This document shows, piece after piece, positions 8,601 through 14,734 of a stretch of 29,240 nt of DNA. The stretch covers positions 1 through 29,240 of the IMG/VR virus record IMGVR_UViG_3300010938_000115; one strand, written 5' to 3'. The stretch's first letter is position 1. The number at the start of each line of letters is the position of its first letter. A program made the translations under genes and the position numbers. This stretch comes from a virus. The notes below the pieces were generated by a model that made no database searches, had not been told where the DNA came from, and saw only the letters and a list, made by a program, of their open reading frames with translations.

Positions 8601-9707
8601 AAAATCACCAATAAAGTTTTTCACTTTTTCAACCATAGGTTTCCCTGCCATTCCAACTGCCTCTGCTCCCATATCAAATAATGCTCCTTGAATAGCATTA
8701 TCAATTGTGTCTTTTATTCTTCCTTGTCCAGTTTTATCAGAGGTTAAATAACCAAAAGTTCCAAAACCAGCAGCCCCACCAAGTCCTTTTACTGCCAATC
8801 TTTTCATAACATCTACCGCTGTTTTAATCTCTTGTGGATTGTATTTTTCAAAAATAGCAGAGGTTACTGGTGTTGTTACTTTTGTTATTGGAGCAAATTT
8901 TGAGCCAAATTCTATCCCTTCAGAATATGACTTCATCAACTCATCTTTTGTTGGTAGTCTTCCTTTTGTAATTAAAGTGCCAACTGATGTAAAGACTGGA
9001 TTTAAGGCGGCAAAACCAACTGTCTCACCAGCCAAAGCCGTTGAGCCAATCCCACCGACAATATCACCTATTTTAGATGGTAATGGTTTTGAGGTAAAAG
9101 GAGACATTAAGGCGGTTGTAAAGCCTTTTTCAAGTCCGCCTATTGTTCTTCCTGCCAACTCACCAACTGTTGCTCCTGTATCACCGCCTAATTTTTGTCC
9201 TGTGTCTTTTCCTAATTTAGTTAAAGTGTCCTCCATTGATTGAGGAATAGACTGTATCATTTTATCTGGTGCTTTCTTAATTAGTTGAAGATTTAGTTTT
9301 AAGTTTTCTAATGGTTTTGGTGTTTCTGGTATAAAACCAGATAACCAAGTTCCTCTTGACTGTGGATTTGATAATAAGGATATATTTTGCTTTAAGTTTG
9401 ATATCGGCTGGCTAATTGACTGTGGTGTTTGTGGTGTAAAACCCCTAAACCAATCCGTTCTTGTTTGAGGATTGGCAATCATTCCAATATTGGTTTTTAG
9501 ATTAGACAAGCCTGTATTTATGGTTTGTGGGATATTAGCCAAAGTATTAGCTACCTGATAATTTTGAGGTTGCGATGCCCAGTCTGTTATTGCCTGTTGT
9601 ATCGGTTGTAGTGTTGGTCTTCCTTGCTGGAAAAATCCCTGATTATCAGTAAATTTGGATGTAAAGTCAGAGAGGCTTTTTTTAAGCCTTTTTATTAGCT
9701 CGTCCAT
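5598..9707 (-). CDS. Giant internal virion/ejection-type protein with basic repeat tail
   Basis: At 1369 residues this is the largest gene of the window. Parts of the N-terminal 150 residues repeat a pattern (QPIxNLKxNIxLxxNPQxRxxW, then FxPxTP). Residues about 170-350 are Gly/Ala-rich and amphipathic, as in membrane-active ejection proteins. A proline-rich linker near residue 480 and two KIKIKG blocks separate it from a long helical body that includes YLTHIWDRP. The last 60 residues are extremely basic and repetitive (KKIKIS, KKISIKPK, PKIKISSK, AKISLKK, KPKIKV), suiting DNA contact. Size and position beside another Gln-rich virion protein and the tail genes suggest an internal protein ejected with DNA. 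No enzymatic motif was recognised. Confidence 0.6.
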   Translation of the reverse strand: MDELIKRLKKSLSDFTSKFTDNQGFFQQGRPTLQPIQQAITDWASQPQNYQVANTLANIPQTINTGLSNLKTNIGMIANPQTRTDWFRGFTPQTPQSISQPISNLKQNISLLSNPQSRGTWLSGFIPETPKPLENLKLNLQLIKKAPDKMIQSIPQSMEDTLTKLGKDTGQKLGGDTGATVGELAGRTIGGLEKGFTTALMSPFTSKPLPSKIGDIVGGIGSTALAGETVGFAALNPVFTSVGTLITKGRLPTKDELMKSYSEGIEFGSKFAPITKVTTPVTSAIFEKYNPQEIKTAVDVMKRLAVKGLGGAAGFGTFGYLTSDKTGQGRIKDTIDNAIQGALFDMGAEAVGMAGKPMVEKVKNFIGDFIKLPPEEKWNVLKDVNVGLSIKPTKDENVRMVSEAVKQGHITAEEGQAILEDLAKQGGKIKIKGKTTPPPTTLPVGESGGEVGKIKIKGSTKPQTDEFLKGLEEDMKKLQSEPPQPPPPPERLNLGQGGAGDRANINTALNFDRFKQRLIQALNNINASKTEGIKTGLQFKDLPKDVSPVDVIKFIENPENAPKKLEPYIKEVRQVYDQLYNLAQKEGIDMKYVKNYLTHIWDRPQEEVAQLYKQYKTKFKFSNERTLPTYEEGIKMGLTPKYSNPAQIIADYTSRLKQTIEKVNLLRDLEKEGFLVAKRMPGFEPVTVSGIEPKTKIIGENKIREGVYYAPPEVASVLRRAFGEQGPRPFSLPAKIMSLWQDIKLAGGVPGTPLNAWTFGQVIKEITAGRPIHAIKVVVNSMTEEGTNKFFQEHIDDILAMEKRGISGSTSLNLENLTGVKNIGEIFKEKGLGGVWHAVVNDPTFKRFSPMLQIDFFSRVKNELINKGYDKELAADIAAKATKNFYGIVDYGEKALRDKNIEDLITTVFFAPKYREGILNFQLNNIKALKNPLSPENIYNTRYIIGTVLTYLAYDKLNRMFNRKGLAENPPGTEDKLLIPISNITGNENDKTVIGIPIGPSVLTLPRAGARAVLRVAKGDIKGAIGDVVSTASSMGLKTLGDIAMNSDYFGKPIYNEGDDLPTATKKIGQYLFTQTQHPYIAEIFDPRNQKDPAYQRLARAMELPLRFYTEKSLNAKYFFQFQNEVLRGLDAKEKSAYNSIPKIDEQDPQDPNRRILKYQIYLTYPNVFKAKQATEIAMAQKLNREIDPLYLVDYETAKKYMRYETLPEGSPERKAMNNVYPELKVLFEKRAEYFKRNPMEDVGQKLAMTQPQPSESVKKKMDEKNWSDPEVKDYLNVLREWQNTQRIKLGLPSLDQYGNIEGTKGFSFGGGKTKKIKISLKPPKTKKISIKPKAVRMPKIKISSKIAKISLKKIKTKSKKPKIKVLTG

Positions 9708-9717
9708 ATTTATTTTT

Positions 9718-10959
9718 TTATTGAGCTAATCCCAATTTTTTTCTTATTTGCCCAACTAATACTGGATTATAAAACTCGTATGAGGCTTGTGGTTGTCCTT
9801 GTAATCCTTGTAAAGCATCATAGGTTAATTCTGTTGGATTAAAATTTGCTGACTGGGATAGCTGTATTTTGTAATTTTGTAATTGGCTAACTCTATCCCT
9901 GACCCATTGGTCAAGACCCATTTTATACTGGTTGGCAGTCTGCTCGTAATAATTTGCCATTTGTAAAGCGTTTTGTAGCAAAGTTTGGTCAAGGTTATTT
10001 AGAGCATTCATCTTATCAAGCGGAGCATTTGCTTTTGCCTGTTCTATCTTAAATTTAAGGTCATTATAAGTATTACCAATCTCTGCCATTTTATCTGTTT
10101 TCCATTGCTCTATTTGTGACTTTTGAGTATCGTATGTTTTTTGGACATCTATTGTTTTTCTATCAAGCTCTGATAACTGGTCATTTGCTCCTTTAATTAC
10201 CTGTGCCTGTGCCCTTGATCCTTGTTTGGCTAAGGCGTATGGGGCAATAACTTGTGAGGCAGATGAAGAACCAGCCCCCATTGCTCCAAGTTGCATACCA
10301 GTTGCCTTCATTAAATTTCTTAAATTTTGAGCGATTTCTTCCATTCCAGTTTGTTTTCTTGACTGGATATCTGTTTTATAAGTTCCAAGTTGTTGTTCAG
10401 CCGCCTGTTTTTCTGTCCCTAACTGTCCAAGCATACTGTCAAACTGTTGACCAACATATCCTTGTTGTTCCTGTTGCATTTGTGGAACAAGTCCAGCTAA
10501 TTTATCAAGATTTGATAAATAATCATTAAATCCGCTTTCAATGTTAGACCTAATTCGGTTGTAATATTCATCTTGTGGAGATGGACCAGTATTTCCACCA
10601 GAATAAACAGGATCTCCGTTTGCGTTATAACCAACAAGCTTTTCTCCACGAGAATTAACCGATGGTGCACCCCCTCCACCCGTATTGGTGGTTTGAGTTG
10701 TTGGTTTTGATGTTGATGTTACAGTCGGACCATAAGGATTAAATCCTGTCCCTTGCTGATAATTAGAATAAAGTTTATTTGTTGATAAAGTATTAGCATA
10801 CGCTTGCGGTGTTGTTCCAATTGCCTGATAAACATTTGGATTGTTAATAAAGCTTGATTGGCCAGTATTTTTACCTAATAACAATTCTGTTACTCCGAAA
10901 TCTGGTATTTTAAATCCTCCAATACCCCAAGTTCCTTGAACTGAGTTGAAAAGTGCCAT
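9718..10959 (-). CDS. Internal virion-like structural protein, Gln/Ala-rich and helical
   Basis: This 413-residue protein has a low-complexity Thr/Gly/Asn/Ser N-terminal third (to about residue 130) containing a GGGG run. A long helical region (about 130-370) is rich in Gln, Ala, Lys and Glu, with a Gly/Ala/Ser hinge around residues 215-235 (MQLGAMGAGSSSASQV). The C-terminus ends with a short FYNPVLVGQIRKKLGL motif. Ten nucleotides separate it from the 1369-residue gene downstream, so the two are one transcription unit. Long Gln/Ala-rich helices beside a giant protein are typical of podoviral internal core proteins. A divergent promoter for the plus-strand gene at 10981 overlaps its first codons. 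Confidence 0.55.
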   Translation of the reverse strand: MALFNSVQGTWGIGGFKIPDFGVTELLLGKNTGQSSFINNPNVYQAIGTTPQAYANTLSTNKLYSNYQQGTGFNPYGPTVTSTSKPTTQTTNTGGGGAPSVNSRGEKLVGYNANGDPVYSGGNTGPSPQDEYYNRIRSNIESGFNDYLSNLDKLAGLVPQMQQEQQGYVGQQFDSMLGQLGTEKQAAEQQLGTYKTDIQSRKQTGMEEIAQNLRNLMKATGMQLGAMGAGSSSASQVIAPYALAKQGSRAQAQVIKGANDQLSELDRKTIDVQKTYDTQKSQIEQWKTDKMAEIGNTYNDLKFKIEQAKANAPLDKMNALNNLDQTLLQNALQMANYYEQTANQYKMGLDQWVRDRVSQLQNYKIQLSQSANFNPTELTYDALQGLQGQPQASYEFYNPVLVGQIRKKLGLAQ

Positions 10960-10974
10960 ATTTTTTGATATAAT
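10946..10974 (+). promoter_or_regulatory. Promoter for the leaderless DUF5658-like gene
   Basis: TTGAAA (10946-10951), 17-bp spacer, perfect TATAAT (10969-10974). Only six bases separate the -10 box from the ATG at 10981, so the normal start distance puts +1 at or next to the A of the ATG. The -35 box lies inside the 5' end of the oppositely oriented 413-residue gene. Confidence 0.75.
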
Positions 10975-10980
10975 AGAGTT

Positions 10981-11262
10981 ATGTCTTATTTAGCGTTTCT
11001 AATATTACGCTTTACTGACATAACTACAACTTATAATTGTTTAAAAAACAATTGTTCTTCTGAACTTAATCCTTTTAATGCTTTTTTAATCAATAATTTC
11101 GGATTAAATCTATTTTCTGTTATTAATCTTTCTTTATCTTTGTTAGCACTGTTTATTTTTTACAAAACAAGAAAATACTTTATTAGTAAAGCCACTTTTT
11201 ATGGCTTTATTTTGCTAAATTTTCTTGTTGTGATATTAAATTCCTTTATATCACTCTTTTAG
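10981..11262 (+). CDS. DUF5658-like small membrane protein
   Basis: This 93-residue hydrophobic protein has about three membrane segments (roughly residues 1-12, 44-62 and 72-92). The N-terminal pattern DITTTYNCLKNN with ELNPFNAFLI matches the DxxTTxxxL...ExNPxxxxL signature I associate with DUF5658 proteins, whose function is unknown. It is on the plus strand inside the minus-strand virion arm, with its own strong promoter, and would be translated from a leaderless message. Its end overlaps the convergent gene at 11251 by 12 bp. It behaves like a moron: an autonomous gene inserted among late genes, perhaps altering the host envelope. Function is unknown. Confidence 0.68.
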   Translation: MSYLAFLILRFTDITTTYNCLKNNCSSELNPFNAFLINNFGLNLFSVINLSLSLLALFIFYKTRKYFISKATFYGFILLNFLVVILNSFISLF

Positions 11263-11436
11263 TTTCTCTAATTCCTTGATAGCAATTTTAAGAAAACCAA
11301 TCCTTTTTGCTATTTTAGGATTGCCTTCCTGTAAAAAAGCTTTTTCAAGCATTCGGTAAAAGGCTACGGAGGAAGTTAAAGCCTCCATAATCAACGCCTT
11401 CCCTTTTAGCTCTTTTTTTTCTTTTTCATCTTCCAT
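11251..11436 (-). CDS. Small charged helical protein, unknown function
   Basis: 61 residues from the ATG at 11436. A longer reading to 11478 would overlap the preceding gene and is not preferred. The sequence starts MEDEKEKKELKGKAL and continues with amphipathic helices (MEALTSSVAFYRMLEKAFL, then RIGFLKIAIKELEKLKE), consistent with a helical hairpin. It follows the small basic protein by 25 nt in what is probably one transcript from the promoter at 11756-11784. I do not recognise the family. It could be a small structural or regulatory partner. Confidence 0.55.
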   Translation of the reverse strand: MEDEKEKKELKGKALIMEALTSSVAFYRMLEKAFLQEGNPKIAKRIGFLKIAIKELEKLKE

Positions 11437-11461
11437 ATCAAAATATATCAAACTTATAACT

Positions 11462-11656
11462 TTATAAGCTTTTAGCAATTCTGTTTCTTACTTTTTTCCA
11501 AAATATTTTTCCAGAAACTTTTTGCCCTGCCTCTTTTGAACCATACTTTTTAGCGGCTTTTTGGGCTATTTTATTAAACATTCCTGTCTTATAATTTCTT
11601 CCCAGTTTCCTAACCATTGCTTTTCCTCTTTTTCCTTTCGGTTTCATTTTAGCCAT
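11462..11656 (-). CDS. Small, very basic protein, possibly DNA- or RNA-binding
   Basis: 64 residues from the ATG at 11656, which has the AAAATATG context common here. An upstream in-frame ATG at 11695 would start inside the terminator stem and is rejected. About a third of residues are Lys or Arg, as in MKPKGKRGKAMVRKLGRNYK and KKVRNRIAKSL, with Gly between them and no acidic clusters. Such proteins in phages are often nucleic-acid-binding or minor virion components. It is the first gene behind the promoter/hairpin/T8 leader at 11677-11784, so its expression may depend on terminator read-through. The family was not recognised. Confidence 0.58.
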   Translation of the reverse strand: MAKMKPKGKRGKAMVRKLGRNYKTGMFNKIAQKAAKKYGSKEAGQKVSGKIFWKKVRNRIAKSL

Positions 11657-11676
11657 ATTTTTATAATTAAACTTAT

Positions 11677-11730
11677 AAAAAAAAGGCAACCTCAAACAGA
11701 CAATATACTTGCCTGCTTTTTGGTTGCCTT
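11677..11730 (-). terminator. Intrinsic-terminator-like element in the leader of the small basic gene
   Basis: On the minus strand AAGGCAACC (11730-11722) pairs with GGTTGCCTT (11691-11683), with an inner hairpin CAGGCAA/TTGTCTG, followed by eight T residues ending at 11677. The first AAGG can instead pair with an upstream CCTT (11740-11737), giving a mutually exclusive hairpin at 11727-11740, which is an attenuator-like choice. The start codon is 20 nt beyond the T-tract. Confidence 0.75.
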
Positions 11731-11755
11731 CTTAAAAAGGAAAACCTATATATTA

Positions 11756-11784
11756 AATATACGAAAATAATTTACAGTTGTCAA
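11756..11784 (-). promoter_or_regulatory. Promoter for the small basic protein operon
   Basis: TTGACA (11784-11779 on the minus strand), 17-bp spacer, TATATT (11761-11756). The -35 box shares five bases with the -35 box of the divergent promoter at 11778-11806, so the two cannot easily be occupied together. The transcript runs straight into the hairpin/T8 leader at 11677-11740. Confidence 0.7.
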
Positions 11785-11806
11785 GAGGAATTTTTTGTAG
11801 TATGCT
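11778..11806 (+). promoter_or_regulatory. Promoter for the RNase HI-like gene
   Basis: TTGTCA (11778-11783), 17-bp spacer, TATGCT (11801-11806), with the ATG 14 bases further on. It is a weaker match than the others. Its -35 box is nearly the reverse complement of, and overlaps, the minus-strand -35 box. The next bases (TATAAA) offer an alternative -10 placement. Confidence 0.5.
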
Positions 11807-11820
11807 TATAAAGTAATCAA

Positions 11821-12195
11821 ATGGAAAAAGCGATACACTGCGATGGTGGGTTAGTTGTTAATCCCTTCTTTTTTAAGGTTAGTCATCCTCGTGGAAGAGC
11901 AACGGCTAAAATTAATTTTTCTCCAACTGATAGAATAATAATTTCTCTTGATAGTGATGATAATACTAATAATGAGGCTGAACTATTTGCCTTACTTACT
12001 GCTATCATTGAGGCGTATAAAAGAGGAATAAAGACTATTTATTCTGATAGTAAACTTATGGTTGGAATTGCTATGGAAAACTATAAAGTGAAAGAAGAAA
12101 GATTAAAATTAACTGCCTCCATTATTAAAAGGCTGGTAAAAGAGTATCAGATAGAAGTTAAGTGGTGTCCTCGTGAAAAACTTTGGGCTACTTAA
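11821..12195 (+). CDS. RNase HI-like protein, C-terminally short
   Basis: This 124-residue protein carries three of the four RNase H-fold acidic positions: CDGG (Asp8), NNEAELFALL (Glu52) and YSDSKL (Asp76). It then has KWCPRE, the segment that in relatives precedes the last acidic residue. The frame stops six residues later (KLWAT end), so the final Asp/Glu helix is absent and the protein is about 10-20 residues short. RNase HI cleaves RNA in RNA-DNA hybrids; loss of the fourth acidic residue could weaken activity or leave a binding protein. It is a plus-strand gene inside the minus-strand arm with its own promoter. A perfect promoter for a non-coding RNA begins 8 nt after its stop. Confidence 0.78.
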   Translation: MEKAIHCDGGLVVNPFFFKVSHPRGRATAKINFSPTDRIIISLDSDDNTNNEAELFALLTAIIEAYKRGIKTIYSDSKLMVGIAMENYKVKEERLKLTASIIKRLVKEYQIEVKWCPREKLWAT

Positions 12196-12202
12196 AATAA
12201 TA

Positions 12203-12231
12203 TTGACAAATAATTTTTTCCATACTATAAT
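12203..12231 (+). promoter_or_regulatory. Perfect-consensus promoter driving a non-coding RNA
   Basis: TTGACA (12203-12208), exactly 17 bp, TATAAT (12226-12231). This is a full-consensus sigma70 promoter and the strongest in the window. The discriminator TTTATTAG is shared with the promoters at 5581 and 19475. No plausible open reading frame follows for about 400 bp, so the product is taken to be RNA. Confidence 0.82.
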
Positions 12232-12237
12232 TTTATT

Positions 12238-12480
12238 AGTCGTGGGGGTAATTAGGGGATAGCGACTTAAAACAAGCCCTTATAGGTGTATACTGTTCTT
12301 GCCTGGTTCTAACAGATGAAAAAGAACGCTCGTATGCCAAATCTTTGAATAAGAGAAATAGGTTTATTAAGAGTATTAAGGAAAACACTCGTGAGTTTTG
12401 ATAGTTTCGCAAGGTGTCCATCCTGCTGAAATAGAGCAGGAAGGTTTTCTGAAAAACTATCCTATTATTGTCTTTCTTTC
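12238..12480 (+). ncRNA. Putative structured non-coding RNA of about 240 nt
   Basis: The transcript starts about 7 nt after a perfect promoter and has no credible gene on either strand. Stems seen: AGTCG/CGACT (12238-12242 with 12263-12267), GTTCTT/AAGAAC (12295-12300 with 12322-12327), and a small AAAA..TTTT hairpin around 12382-12399. At the 3' end is a two-tier hairpin with outer stem GATAGTTT/AAACTATC (12400-12407 with 12454-12461) and inner stem TCCTGCT/AGCAGGA (12421-12427 with 12435-12441). A T-rich stretch (12462-12489) follows and may end the transcript. It does not look like tmRNA, RNase P RNA, a group I intron or a tRNA. The exact ends are guesses. The intergenic stretch 12196-12594 holds this RNA, the G-rich tract and nothing else I can name. 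Confidence 0.55.
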
Positions 12481-12492
12481 TTTATCCTTCTT

Positions 12493-12512
12493 GGAGGGGG
12501 GAGGGGGGGTGG
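12493..12512 (+). other. G-rich tract with G-quadruplex potential
   Basis: The plus strand reads GG-A-G6-A-G7-T-GG, 17 G in 20 bases, in an otherwise AT-rich genome. It lies between the 3' end of the putative RNA and the end of the convergent glycosyltransferase gene. It could form a quadruplex in RNA or DNA and act as a transcriptional roadblock. Confidence 0.5.
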
Positions 12513-12594
12513 CTATATCCCATCCAAATCTCTCTATTCTATTAATAAGAGTATGTATCCGAGAGAGTGATTGTCGGAAAAAAAACTATAAAAG

Positions 12595-13677
12595 TCAAGA
12601 GGATTTTATTTTCTCAAAAACTTCCTTCCATAAATGAATTTTGCCCTTTATTGTCCAGTCTTTTAATACCTCCTGTTTTATTATCTCGCCTGTTTTTAAT
12701 CTTTTTTCTTTATTTTCAATTAAATCTTCAAAACAATTTATCCAGTCTTTTACTGTTTTAGCAAAATAGCCGTTTTTTTTGTCTTTTATGATTGATAAAT
12801 ATGGTCCAACTGGGGAGGTTATGGTTGGCACTTGTGATATTCCATACTCCATAACTTTTATAGGCGACTTATAGATACTAAAATCATTCTCTTCTAAGGG
12901 AGCAACTCCAATATCCCAAAATGGAGAATATTTTTTATAAATCTCAATCCAATCATAAAAATCCACTTTTCCTTCTATGTGCTCAACGTATGGCAAACTG
13001 TCTAACTCGGTTGGCAAAAAACCAAAGATTTGAAATCTTACCTTTCCTTGATATTTTCCCAAGATATATGCCAAGGCAGAGTGAAATTCAGTAAACAGCA
13101 AATCACCAACGTGAGATGTCCCTCCTTGATAAACAATGGTAATAACATCATCCTCAATATGTTTTGCTGGTATATAAACCTCCTCATCAATTAAATTTGG
13201 TAAAACAAAGATATTTCCTTTCTCATTTATTTTTTTTAGTTCTTTTTTTAATCTGCTGTTTGTGACTGTTATAAATGGTAAATCATTTAATATAGCCTTA
13301 TAGTTTCCTTTATTTTTCATAACCTCATCATAAACAACATTATAAGGTCTAACGGTTAGAGGATTATCATCTAAGTCATAAACATACTTCATTCCAGTTT
13401 TTTTTGAAACAACCGCCATATAAGAGTAGGCGATAGGATTATGATAATAGGAAGAAAAAACAATGTCATATTCTCCAAGTTTAAGCCAGGCCTCATCTAC
13501 CTCCTGTTGTGTTGCTTTTTTATTATTTATTACTCCCTTTTGAATATCAATCTGCCAGTCTGTTATTTTTTTTAAGTTGTTTAAGGGATTAATAATTCTC
13601 CACCAGTCAACGGCAGAGGTTCTTGTTTTTTTCTCGTTTGGTATCGTGTATTTCGTCTCAATCCCTAAAATTTTCAT
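12595..13677 (-). CDS. Glycosyltransferase, GT4/GT-B type
   Basis: This 360-residue protein has GT-B architecture: an N-terminal half with YDLDDN (about 100-105), then VLPNLID (158-164), YQGGTSHVGD (183-192) opening the donor-binding half, and APLEENDFSIYKSPIKVMEYG in two parts (259-279). The last carries the conserved Glu and the K-x-MEYG motif typical of family 4/1 transferases, which transfer sugars from nucleotide donors. The start is one base after the stop of the upstream gene (TAATATG). In phages such enzymes may glycosylate virion proteins, modify DNA bases or change host surface sugars. Being inside the virion arm favours a virion or surface target, which is inference. Confidence 0.82.
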   Translation of the reverse strand: MKILGIETKYTIPNEKKTRTSAVDWWRIINPLNNLKKITDWQIDIQKGVINNKKATQQEVDEAWLKLGEYDIVFSSYYHNPIAYSYMAVVSKKTGMKYVYDLDDNPLTVRPYNVVYDEVMKNKGNYKAILNDLPFITVTNSRLKKELKKINEKGNIFVLPNLIDEEVYIPAKHIEDDVITIVYQGGTSHVGDLLFTEFHSALAYILGKYQGKVRFQIFGFLPTELDSLPYVEHIEGKVDFYDWIEIYKKYSPFWDIGVAPLEENDFSIYKSPIKVMEYGISQVPTITSPVGPYLSIIKDKKNGYFAKTVKDWINCFEDLIENKEKRLKTGEIIKQEVLKDWTIKGKIHLWKEVFEKIKSS

Positions 13678-13678
13678 A

Positions 13679-14011
13679 TTAGCTATAAGAATAGCTTAAT
13701 ATCGTTGGGTCAGTGGCTACATTGTCATAGTTTGGGTTAGCATCCGCATACATTTTATTTCCCGTTGAGTCAATTCTATAAATTTGCCATTTTGCTTGTG
13801 ACTCTGAGATGCCAACAGGCGCTTTACAAATATAAGTATATCCTCCGCTTTCAACTATTTTTGTTTGTCTTGTTGGTGATTCTTTTCTAACTAACTTTTC
13901 CCCATCAAATTCAACTAACTCTGTTGCCATAACATTGAAATCTTCATCAAATGTTTGATTTAAGATATTCTGCTCGCTTTCTTTAATTTTATGCGTCCTT
14001 ATATTTACCAT
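13679..14011 (-). CDS. Small conserved-looking virion-arm protein
   Basis: This 110-residue protein has a beta-rich C-terminal half: GGYTYICKAPVG, then SQAKWQIYRID and ending NPNYDNVATDPTILSYSYS. I have seen this type of phrase in small phage proteins near tail genes, but no function is known. The ATG at 14011 has AAAGGAG immediately upstream, spaced unusually close (1-2 nt), and overlaps the previous gene by 23 bp. A second ATG at 13930 is possible but has no better signal. It could be a decoration or tail accessory protein. Confidence 0.6.
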   Translation of the reverse strand: MVNIRTHKIKESEQNILNQTFDEDFNVMATELVEFDGEKLVRKESPTRQTKIVESGGYTYICKAPVGISESQAKWQIYRIDSTGNKMYADANPNYDNVATDPTILSYSYS

Positions 14012-14420
14012 ACTCCTTTGCTTTTTGAATAGTTTTAATAAAATCTGCTATTTTTTCAAGTTTTGATAAGACTGGTTGATTTCTCACCGAGACTATATTT
14101 TCCAAATATGAGAAAAATTCTTTATAAGATGTCTTGTCGTTTGCCCTTTTCCCTTTTCTCACCAAACTTTGAAAATAATCTTCTATGGTATCAGTTGCTG
14201 ATAAAACCTCTGGTGATAAATCCTCATAAACATTCTCAAGTCCCAGCATTTTAGCTAAATATGGCTTGCCTTCAGTCTTACTATAAAGCTCTGGTGATAG
14301 CTCTGTTTCTTTTTTATCACTTGATAATACTGCCCCCTCTTTTTTTTCAGGAGCAATATTTTCAACAGGAGTATTTTCTCCTATACTTGATACTTTTGTT
14401 CTAAAAGTTAAATCACTCAT
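13989..14420 (-). CDS. Acidic/charged hypothetical protein of the head operon
   Basis: 143 residues, starting at an ATGA overlap with the preceding 105-residue gene. The N-terminal 50 residues are polar and low complexity (NIAPEKKEGAVLSSDKKETE). The rest is helical (LSPEVLSATDTIEDYFQSLV, then SYLENIVSVRNQPVLSKLEKIADFIKTIQ). There are no cysteines, membrane segments or catalytic motifs. It belongs to the run of small genes between the capsid and the glycosyltransferase. The family was not recognised. Confidence 0.6.
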   Translation of the reverse strand: MSDLTFRTKVSSIGENTPVENIAPEKKEGAVLSSDKKETELSPELYSKTEGKPYLAKMLGLENVYEDLSPEVLSATDTIEDYFQSLVRKGKRANDKTSYKEFFSYLENIVSVRNQPVLSKLEKIADFIKTIQKAKEYGKYKDA

Positions 14421-14734
14421 TTTAGATGCGGATAATTAAATAAAAAATCCTCATCAATTAAGGCTTCAATTGACATAACATCCACTCTTAATTTTTCGGC
14501 AATCATCTGATAATTTAAAGCTCCAGACTGCCAAGCTTCCTTTAATATTTCTCTTACCTCATTTCTTTTTTTCTTTGCTTCATCATCATTTTCACCCCAT
14601 TTATATGTGTGTCTTCCGCCTTCTTTAACAAGTGAAATATTTAAAAGGGCTGGTTTTGAGACCATAACCTCATTTACCTTCATTATCGCCTCATTTAGAG
14701 TTAATCCTTTTTTTTCCTGTTTTTTATCTTCCAT
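14417..14734 (-). CDS. Hypothetical protein with the strongest SD of the window
   Basis: 105 residues, helical and charged, with LNEAIMKVNEVMVSKPALL and a helix-turn-helix-like C-terminus (LNYQMIAEKLRVDVMSIEAL). Its ATG is preceded by an 11-nt full Shine-Dalgarno (14740-14750) encoded in the last codons of the upstream gene, which it overlaps by 11 bp. That suggests high or independently controlled translation. The C-terminal part could be a small DNA-binding domain, but this is weak. The family was not recognised. Confidence 0.62.
   Translation of the reverse strand: MEDKKQEKKGLTLNEAIMKVNEVMVSKPALLNISLVKEGGRHTYKWGENDDEAKKKRNEVREILKEAWQSGALNYQMIAEKLRVDVMSIEALIDEDFLFNYPHLK

Noticed and set aside
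12238-12480. tmRNA, RNase P RNA or group I intron
   Set aside because: The G-rich start recalls tmRNA, but there is no tRNA-like end, tag frame, RNase P core or intron core sequence.
12236-12761. Short frames on both strands in the 12.2-12.8 kb region
   Set aside because: They cross the perfect promoter product, G-rich tract or glycosyltransferase end, have no start context and no protein-like composition.
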